Shown here: piece after piece, positions 6,801 through 11,542 of the stretch
Numbering within the stretch: position 1 is the stretch's first letter
Layout: each line of letters opens with the position of its first letter
From: Hondaea fermentalgiana
Taxonomy: Eukaryota > Sar > Bigyra > Thraustochytrida > Thraustochytriidae
Assembly (NCBI GenBank): GCA_014084085.1
Contig: NPFB01000126.1
Location: 175,931 to 187,472 of the forward strand
DNA: 11,542 nt
Direction of reading: 5' to 3'
Made by a program: the position numbers and the translations under genes
Notes under the pieces: model-generated
Seen by the model: the letters and a program-made list of their open reading frames with translations, nothing else
What the model was told of the DNA's origin: nothing
The model's database searches: none

Positions 6801-9800
6801 GTCTCGATGCAAAGGAAAAGGAGCTTGAAGCTGCTCTTGCTCAAGGATACGAAGTTACAAGTCTTCGCGAGGAGCTGGAGGCTCTGAAGCAGAAGGCAGG
6901 CGAGGGCGAGCACGGACAAGCATTAGTGGACCATGTTGAGAGACTCGCAGAGGAGCGTCTTAAGGGCTATCTTGCGGAACGAGGTTTCTCAGCAGCCACG
7001 AACGATGACGAGGATGGCGAGGAAGAAGCTGCCATGGCAACGTTGGATCGAGGTCTCTCTGTGGAACGCGAGCGCGTAAGTGCGCTCGAATCCGAGTTAG
7101 CTTCGGCCCGCGAGAACGCGAATGACAGTGCCTCTGAGCTTGAGAAGCTGCGCGTTGAGTTTGAAGTCTTGCGTGGCCAGCAAGCTGCCTCGCTTCAAGA
7201 GGCGCAAGATAAGGCTATGGAACTTGATCAAGAACTTCAAGCTGCCAAGGAGGCTGCGCAGGTCGGCTCCGCGGACCAAGAAGGCAAGCTTCAGGAGGCA
7301 CTTGATACAGCTGAGGCTCTTCGCAAGGAACTCGAGCAAACTCGTCAAGACTCCCAGAACGTCGAAGCAAAGATGGGCAAGCTCAAAGAACAGTATCTGG
7401 AGCTCTTGCGTAGCAAGGCCTCAGAAAAGTCGGATTCTGTTGACGAACTGGAAAGTAAGACCGCTCAGCTTAACGCCGCTCTCGCGGACCTTACACAGGC
7501 GCAAACGGATATGGATGGACTGCGCGCAAGCCTGGCAGAGGCCCAAAAGGCGCAAGAGTCAGCCGAGGCTAATCTTTCAACGCTCGAAGAAAAGCACGCA
7601 GAGCAAGCGGCGCGTCTCCAGGCCGATCTTGAGGCCGCAGAGCACAAAGTTCAGGAGACCGCGTCTACTTCCGAGCAGTCGCAGAGCGACGCCCAAGCCA
7701 AGATCGAGCACCTGCAATTTCAGCTCGAAGAGGTCAAGTCTGCCGCAGCCAGCGAGCAGGAGCGCAGTAGCAGCGAGCTCGAAGCTCTCCGTGCCCAAGT
7801 TGAAGAAGCACGGGCTGCTTCCGAAGGCTCCTCGGGCGAGCTCGGTGACCTCCGCAATCAGCTCGATGAAGCCAAGTCGGTCGCCGAGAGCTCGAACCAA
7901 GAGCTCGAGAGTGTGCGTGCCCAGCTCGAACAGGCCAAGTCCGACAGCAACGCGTCGTCCGAACAGCTTGAAGAACTTCGCACTCAGCTCGCCGAAGCCA
8001 ACAATAGCGCTCAAGGTTCTTCCACTGCACTTGAAGAGCTGCAAGCGCAGCTCGCCGAGGCCAAGTCGAACGCCGAATCGTCGTCGAGTGAGCTCGACGG
8101 CCTCCGCGCACAGCTCGAGCAAGCCGAGGCTGACGCGAAGGTCGCATCCACGGAGCTCGAAGACCTTCGGGCTCAGCTGGCTGATGCCCAGGCCGCCTCT
8201 CATGGTTCTTCGCATGAGCTAGAAAGTCTACGGTTGCAACTCGAAGAAGTGCAGGGCCAGCTTGAAGAGGCGAGAAACGATTCTGCAAGTTCGACGACTG
8301 AACTCGAAGAACTCCGCACACAACTTGCCGAGGCCCAAGCAATCGCCGAAAACTCATCGAGTGAGCTCAACGGACTACGCGCTCAGGTGGAAGAGTTGAC
8401 GGCAAAAGCCGACGAGGCGACTTCCCTTCAGTCTGCCAAGGCCGAGATCGAAGCGGAGTTGGAGCAACTGCGGGAGCAGCTGGAAGAGGCCTCGCAAGCA
8501 AAGGCTGCACTTGCTGAAGCCGAGGCTGCTCAAGCAGCGGCTGCAGCCGAGCTTCACGCCCTTGAAGACAAATTTGCACAGGCGGAGACGCAGGCTTCGA
8601 CCGCCGCGGACGAGCACGCTGCCTCTTTGGAGGCGGCAGTTGCGGAGCACAAGGCAGAAGTCTCGGCACTGCGAGCTAACCTTGCAGAGGCCAAGAGCGC
8701 TGCCAAGAAGCAGAAACTTTCTGTCGAATCAAGGCTACAGGAGATGAGTGAGAAACACGCTCGCGCTCTCGCAGAAACCGAAGCCCGCCTTGCGAGCGAA
8801 CGCGAAAATGGCCTTGAAGAGGTGCGTGCCCAGCTTGAAAATGCGGAAGCTGAACTGAGCAAGATCAGCGAGCTGCGCGAGCAAGCTGAAAAGAGAGCGC
8901 AAGAGCTTGAAGCAACGCTGACGCAAGCTCGCCAAGAGGCTCAATCGAGCGCACAGCAAGATCGCGAGTCTCTCGAGAGCACGCTTCGCGCAGAAATGCA
9001 GCGCGCAGTTGAGGCTGCAGCCGCGGAAGCACGTGCTACTGCGCTGGCTGAAGCCGAGGCGGAGGCTGCGACGTCTTCCGGGGAGTTGCAAAAGTACAAG
9101 CGAAAGGCTCGTGCGGCCATGAAGACCTCGCAAGACAAGCTCAAGGCACGAGAAGAGCAAGTGAGTAAATTGACCCAAGATCTCGCTCTCGCCCGCCAGC
9201 GCATCCTCGACTTGGAAGAGCATGCGCCCGAGGAACGCGTTGTCGTCAAGGAAGTCCGTACAGAGGTTCCCGCTCAGGCAGCCCCTGCAGAGGTTGCTGC
9301 GCTTGCAGAGTCAAAACGTGCGCTCGAAGAGACGGCTGCTCGAGAGTCCGCGGCTGCTGAGGCGGCTCGCGCCGAGGCTGCTGAGCTCAAGGCCCATTTG
9401 CAGGCGCGCGAAGACGCGCTCACGAGCCTACGTCACGAAATCGAATCCCAAAAGGCGCAACAACAGACGCAACTGGAAGACCATCGCCAACAGCTCCAGC
9501 ACCTGCAAGAACTTCACGAGTCTCATGGTCAGAACAGCCAGGCGGAGGCTGAATTGGCGTTGCAGCGGGCGCGGGCTGAAATCCAGCAGAGCTTGCTCGC
9601 CGAGCGGAAGGAACACGAACGCGTGGCCGCGGAGCTCCGCGCCCGTGTGAAGAGCTTGCAGGATGAAACGCAGTCCTTGCGCGCAGAAAGGAGTCGCAGC
9701 CACGGTGGCGACGTCGTGCTCGACGTGATGGAGGATATTACGCCCCGCACTACGACGCCGCCCATCGCGACGGAACGCATCAAGCGCAAGTCTTCTGTCG

Positions 9801-10003
9801 AAGATCCTGAACTGGCCATCAGCTCTTCGCGAATGCAGTCTTCGTCGAAGCTGCACCCTCGGCCATCGCCCCCGCTCAAGACGTTGCTGCAGCGTCGCGA
9901 GGTCATGATGGCGCTTGTCTATGTCCTTTTTGTGCATATTGCTCTCTTCTCCCTGTATCGTGGGTGCCTTCCGGGCTCGATGGATGCTTCAAATCTGCCT
10001 TAG
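3842..10003 (+). CDS. Giant tail-anchored coiled-coil golgin (golgin-84/CASP/giantin-type)
   Basis: This is a 2053-residue predicted Golgi vesicle tether in one exon. Its ATG is the first after a long leader and has A at -3. Residues 1-41 start MSFWGDL and form an amphipathic helix. Residues 42-260 are strongly acidic with a 15-Asp run (64-78). Short hydrophobic modules lie at 188-211 and 265-280. From about 287 to 1940 it is nearly continuous coiled coil, interrupted by a few Gly/Ser or acidic breaks, with two repeat blocks (about 693-866 and 1309-1525). A Ser/Pro/basic linker at about 1950-2017 contains RKSS. The single membrane span is at about 2020-2039, with a 14-residue lumenal tail. 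The span holds Tyr2027 and His2032, matching the Tyr-x4-His pattern that I recall as conserved in golgin-84, CASP and giantin. There is no C-terminal GRIP domain. Length is between golgin-84 (about 730) and giantin (about 3260). Orthology to one member cannot be settled by eye; myosin-tail or SMC identity is excluded by the missing motor/ATPase domain and the tail anchor. Confidence 0.88.
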   Translation: MSFWGDLNKGLEKARRNAEGLVKNAEGLVNKTLDELMEEGDGDDDDDRGPDSENGWDDSEDDGDDDDDDDDDDDDDDDGINEDDGDDMAHAKDTNVVATEGPDNAGHAQDIANAKQVSGDQAKATAEGGWGDQDEELDLDQDTLQAQHRPADQDEDDAWSGDNGDWGDEDEQEDGEGSEAPSSSVATGFLGLARNIGSNFNKMLNEEDQDDGSSEDDDDDAAADNSGDEDEDSGDDNGQDQGREGDQAKSAQTTNAAKGGRTRGMFDFVNQVGRIIASEADSDESAAQMRRLLDDAENVKMEMQLLKDEKESFQQLIRQYENERESMQRQIESLQTQGGSATSNSSEDAQQKTNAQVEAEGKGREQLRGELEALEARGAQAERENADLQVKLQEALSQAASQGQEIERLQMQLNAEATDSRAAAAEGDEDADEEVTELKQRLEQAEEDAAQARSLQEELQAKLDELQAATDSTNDPDDSTNALQVKEEEIARLNDDLESARAGLAAAKDLREQFDNQKEELNRLTHELQSAQESGASLESLQTELEAKNAELEEAKALREELKSKEAQLQDLNQELEESARADEADAAALRKELETKTEELEAANELRKELEAKDEKLKQLEEELETANGLREQLETKDEKLKRLEEELETAHTGESDATSRLREELETKTSELEKLSEELETADELREQLKTKTGEVEKLSLELEAVNALRVELETKTGEVEKLSQELEAANALREELEAKDENLKQLEQELETARAGESDAANRFREELDTKTGEVEKLSQELEAANFLREELETKDEKLKQLEQELETARAGESDATNSLREELETKTGEVEKLSQELEAANFLREELETKDKKLKQFEQELEAASELRKQLDDQKHTVEKLTRDLEAARASENDVTNGLREDLQRRNQELEATKQIFEQQSAAKDQDMARLTEELEAAKADESKLDSLREQLSAKDEQVEELREALEDAKTEKGSSAEELQARLDAKEKELEAALAQGYEVTSLREELEALKQKAGEGEHGQALVDHVERLAEERLKGYLAERGFSAATNDDEDGEEEAAMATLDRGLSVERERVSALESELASARENANDSASELEKLRVEFEVLRGQQAASLQEAQDKAMELDQELQAAKEAAQVGSADQEGKLQEALDTAEALRKELEQTRQDSQNVEAKMGKLKEQYLELLRSKASEKSDSVDELESKTAQLNAALADLTQAQTDMDGLRASLAEAQKAQESAEANLSTLEEKHAEQAARLQADLEAAEHKVQETASTSEQSQSDAQAKIEHLQFQLEEVKSAAASEQERSSSELEALRAQVEEARAASEGSSGELGDLRNQLDEAKSVAESSNQELESVRAQLEQAKSDSNASSEQLEELRTQLAEANNSAQGSSTALEELQAQLAEAKSNAESSSSELDGLRAQLEQAEADAKVASTELEDLRAQLADAQAASHGSSHELESLRLQLEEVQGQLEEARNDSASSTTELEELRTQLAEAQAIAENSSSELNGLRAQVEELTAKADEATSLQSAKAEIEAELEQLREQLEEASQAKAALAEAEAAQAAAAAELHALEDKFAQAETQASTAADEHAASLEAAVAEHKAEVSALRANLAEAKSAAKKQKLSVESRLQEMSEKHARALAETEARLASERENGLEEVRAQLENAEAELSKISELREQAEKRAQELEATLTQARQEAQSSAQQDRESLESTLRAEMQRAVEAAAAEARATALAEAEAEAATSSGELQKYKRKARAAMKTSQDKLKAREEQVSKLTQDLALARQRILDLEEHAPEERVVVKEVRTEVPAQAAPAEVAALAESKRALEETAARESAAAEAARAEAAELKAHLQAREDALTSLRHEIESQKAQQQTQLEDHRQQLQHLQELHESHGQNSQAEAELALQRARAEIQQSLLAERKEHERVAAELRARVKSLQDETQSLRAERSRSHGGDVVLDVMEDITPRTTTPPIATERIKRKSSVEDPELAISSSRMQSSSKLHPRPSPPLKTLLQRREVMMALVYVLFVHIALFSLYRGCLPGSMDASNLP
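4031..4075 (+). repeat. GAC/GAT trinucleotide run coding for 15 aspartates
   Basis: Fifteen consecutive Asp codons (residues 64-78 of the golgin), the first five GAC and the rest a mix of GAC and GAT. Runs of this kind are prone to length change. The mixture of codons suggests either selection for the acidic run or an older, interrupted repeat. Similar shorter acid runs follow within residues 204-240. Confidence 0.95.
5917..6440 (+). repeat. Nested 72-bp and 168-bp coding repeats in the golgin rod
   Basis: A segment reading TKTGEVEKLSQELEAAN recurs with its core GCTATCG at 5941, 6013, 6181 and 6349. The spacings are 72, 168 and 168 bases. The 168-bp unit codes 56 residues, exactly eight heptads. 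Copies 6181-6285 and 6349-6440 differ at only a few bases, so the duplication is recent. The 72-bp unit codes 24 residues, which is not a heptad multiple. Looser relatives (REELETKDEKLKQLEEELE) extend back to about 5600. Confidence 0.9.
7766..8416 (+). repeat. Ten-unit, 21-residue coiled-coil repeat (63 bp) with one 28-residue unit
   Basis: From residue 1309 to 1525 the golgin is built from units of the form SSxELExLRAQLEEAxxxAxx. Seven consecutive units are exactly 21 residues (7766-8206). The eighth is 28 residues (8207-8290), the ninth 21 (8291-8353), and the tenth is partly diverged (8354-8416). All lengths are heptad multiples, so the coiled-coil register is kept throughout. DNA copies have diverged much more than the 168-bp repeats, so this is an older expansion held by selection. 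Confidence 0.88.
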
Positions 10004-10646
10004 AATACATAATTTCAGATAAACTGATGACTTTTTCTGCCGTTCTGACGAATGTCAACAGACTACAACCAGCGCAGAGCTACTCTCTTTCAAAGCGTGG
10101 AGGAGAAGCGCGAAGCTGCCACTTCTCGGCCATCGTGGCGAGAGTCGAACGTGACCAGAGGCGCCGATGCCGTCGAGATGCTTGGCTACTGCCAGCGCAT
10201 TTCTTCGACACGGACATCTCATACTTTGTTGTTTGTCGTGCAAATATGCTCTGCGATGGCGGCTGTTCATTCGACAGACATCCTATTGGTCAAGATGTTC
10301 AGGTTGATGACTTGCTTGGTGAGCTTCTGCACCACGTGTACTAAAGATCTGCAGCATCTAATGACACGCACGCGCGGGGTACAAACCTTTTCCGCTCATG
10401 TCGCGTAATTTCCGGCTCGTCCAAGACGCTTGCGAGCCCGCTCTTCTGCATCATGCTCGTGATTTACATTTCAAGAGACGGCGGCATGCGTGTTTGGGTT
10501 GGAAAAAGGCTGCGCGCGAGTGCTGGAATCATTCCAAGGCTGCTCTTGGCATTGGACGGTTTCAGGCAGAACCTGAGCACGTCGCAACTGCGCGGTAAAG
10601 TTCAAATAAGTCATCTTTGCTTTGGAAAGATTTCATTGTCCGCGAA
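10004..10646. other. Convergent intergenic region with a possible small spliced gene
   Basis: This stretch lies between the stop codons of two converging genes. I see no AATAAA close to either stop and no tRNA. From an ATG at 10052 the plus strand is open for 118 codons. Its first 60 or so codons have the GC-ending codon use of the nearby genes and start MSTDYNQRRATLFQ. After about 10230 that frame loses a coding look, while the +1-shifted frame reads HPIGQDVQVDDLLGELL and ends at TAA (10342-10344). An intron of about 47-68 bases between GT at 10228-10239 and AG at 10277 or 10302 would join them. The ATG is only 48 bases past the golgin stop and has weak context, so this stays a suggestion. 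From 10345 to 10646 nothing else is supported. Confidence 0.3.
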
Positions 10647-11542
10647 TTACATTTTCTTTTTGCCCCAAAGGCATGCGAGCTTTCGCAGCGGAGTCAAACA
10701 TGCCATCATCGCCCATTTTTTAAGACGCGTAGCTCTTATGTTGTGGAGCGTGTCCGCCACTGAGCGATGCCAGGCGCCAAGACTCTCCTTGTAAATCGAC
10801 AGCGCTTCCTCGTAGTACGCCAAGGCCTCCTCGTAGCGGCCTTGTGAGTCACACGAAAAAGCGATGTCGAAGAGCGTGTCCGCCACTAAGACATGCCGGT
10901 CGCCAAGACTCTCCTTGCGAATCGACAGCGCTTCTTCGCAGTACGCCAAGGCCTCCTCGTTGCGGCCTTGTCGTTGGTACACGTTGGCGATGTTGTTGAG
11001 CGTGGTCGCCACATCGGGATGCCGGTCGCCAAGGGCCTCCTTGCGAATCGACAGCGCTTCCTCGTAGCACGCCAAGGCCTTCTTCTTGCGGCCTTGTGAA
11101 ACGTACACGCTGGCGATGTTGTGGAGCGTGGCCGCCACATCGGGATGCCGGTCGCCAAGACTCTCCTTGTAAATCGACAGCGCTTCCTCGTAGTACGCCA
11201 AAGCCTTCTTCTTGTGGCCTTGATCGTAATACACGTTGGCCATGCTGTTGAGCGTGTCCGCCACTGAGGGATGCCGGTCGCCAAGACTTTCCTTGTAAAT
11301 CGACAGCGCTTCTTTGTAGTACGCCAAGGCTTTATCGAATGAGCTCTGGGTCTTGAAAAGAATCCCCGCTCTGCGAAGAATATTCGCCAGGTCTTCTCCG
11401 TCTTCTCGCTGTCGCGCTTTGTCGACTGCGTGTCGAGCCATTTGCATATGCCACTCTCGCACACGGTCGTTCACCACCGTATTCAGCGTTGTGAAGTCCC
11501 CGTCGATATCTTTGACAGCATCGTCAATCATCTTCTTATCTT
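10647..11542 (-). CDS. Kinesin-light-chain-type TPR protein, 3' part of gene
   Basis: The visible part is about 297 residues of a tetratricopeptide-repeat protein. The frame runs off the right edge, so the ATG at 11529-11531 may be internal. After a charged lead of about 47 residues come five TPR units. Four are exactly 42 residues, of the kinesin-light-chain form with core ALAYYEEALSIYKESLGDRH, P at the turn and the next helix starting TLxNIAxVYxxQGR. Such repeats form a helical scaffold that binds partner proteins; the partner here is unknown. The fifth unit departs from consensus (FDIAFSCD, GAWHRS). A sixth stops after its first five residues (DTLHN), where the sequence changes to a basic tail ending WGKKKM and TAA. 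The protein may be naturally short or truncated from a longer array. It converges with the golgin gene. Confidence 0.85.
   Translation of the reverse strand, partial: DKKMIDDAVKDIDGDFTTLNTVVNDRVREWHMQMARHAVDKARQREDGEDLANILRRAGILFKTQSSFDKALAYYKEALSIYKESLGDRHPSVADTLNSMANVYYDQGHKKKALAYYEEALSIYKESLGDRHPDVAATLHNIASVYVSQGRKKKALACYEEALSIRKEALGDRHPDVATTLNNIANVYQRQGRNEEALAYCEEALSIRKESLGDRHVLVADTLFDIAFSCDSQGRYEEALAYYEEALSIYKESLGAWHRSVADTLHNIRATRLKKWAMMACLTPLRKLACLWGKKKM
10755..11390 (-). repeat. 126-bp TPR-coding tandem repeats
   Basis: Four exact 126-bp units occupy 11133-11258, 11007-11132, 10881-11006 and 10755-10880, with a slightly longer first unit at 11259-11390. DNA identity between units is high. 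For example, 49 bases at 10775-10823 match 11153-11201 perfectly, three units apart. Higher identity between distant than between neighbouring units suggests gene conversion or unequal crossing-over inside the array. Confidence 0.9.

Noticed and set aside
5600..8420. Direct repeats considered as CRISPR array or minisatellite
   Set aside because: The repeats are coding, in frame, without unique spacers, and make a coiled coil.
3842..10003. Myosin heavy chain, SMC or kinesin identity for the giant coiled-coil protein
   Set aside because: There is no motor or ATPase domain and no P-loop. The protein has an acidic N-terminus and a C-terminal membrane anchor instead.
10130..10200. TCGAAC core resembling a tRNA T-loop on the minus strand
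   Set aside because: The flanking bases do not pair into a T-stem and no matching acceptor or anticodon arm is visible.
10319..10354. A 36-base intron with GTGAG, TACTAA and CAG signals that would extend the small candidate gene
   Set aside because: The signals look good, but 36 bases is very short for a spliceosomal intron, and the joined frame runs into the antisense of the TPR gene without a sensible protein.

Overview
The window looks like eukaryotic nuclear DNA. It carries a fatty-acid-amide-hydrolase-type amidase with an N-terminal membrane anchor, a very long tail-anchored golgin, and a kinesin-light-chain-type TPR protein. It shows no operon structure or Shine-Dalgarno logic. The genes are long uninterrupted reading frames, GC-rich at and around their starts, and separated by a few hundred bases. 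Intron-poor, GC-rich DNA with KLC-type TPR genes would suit a protist such as a thraustochytrid (labyrinthulomycete stramenopile). That placement is inference from style only; no marker gene proves it.

Layout, left to right. (1) 1-194: a (CTTG)n/(CCTG)n microsatellite, an alternating purine-pyrimidine tract and a pyrimidine tract, together forming the 3' flank of the first gene. (2) 195-1928, minus strand: an amidase-signature hydrolase of the FAAH type with an intact Lys-Ser-Ser triad. (3) 1929-2646: its leader and probable promoter, a perfect 18-bp tandem duplication, and the 3' flank of the next gene. (4) 2647-3216, minus: a 189-residue protein with four predicted membrane segments, not recognised. 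(5) 3217-3841: a very GC-rich divergent intergenic region, probably a two-way promoter. (6) 3842-10003, plus: a 2053-residue coiled-coil protein with the tail-anchor signature of the golgin-84/CASP/giantin group, a tryptophan-bearing acidic N-terminal region and two families of internal repeats. (7) 10004-10646: an intergenic stretch with weak signs of a small spliced gene. (8) 10647 to the right edge, minus: the 3' part of a TPR gene with 126-bp repeats, running out of the window.

The giant golgin dominates the window and holds most of the interest. Its architecture suggests a Golgi vesicle tether: membrane anchor at the C-terminus, a long rod, and a vesicle-facing N-terminus with amphipathic segments and acidic tryptophan motifs. 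The unknown four-span membrane protein shares its upstream region with the golgin and may be co-expressed. The amidase and TPR genes have no evident functional link to it. I found no defence system, mobile element, CRISPR array or RNA gene, and nothing that amounts to a new multi-gene system.
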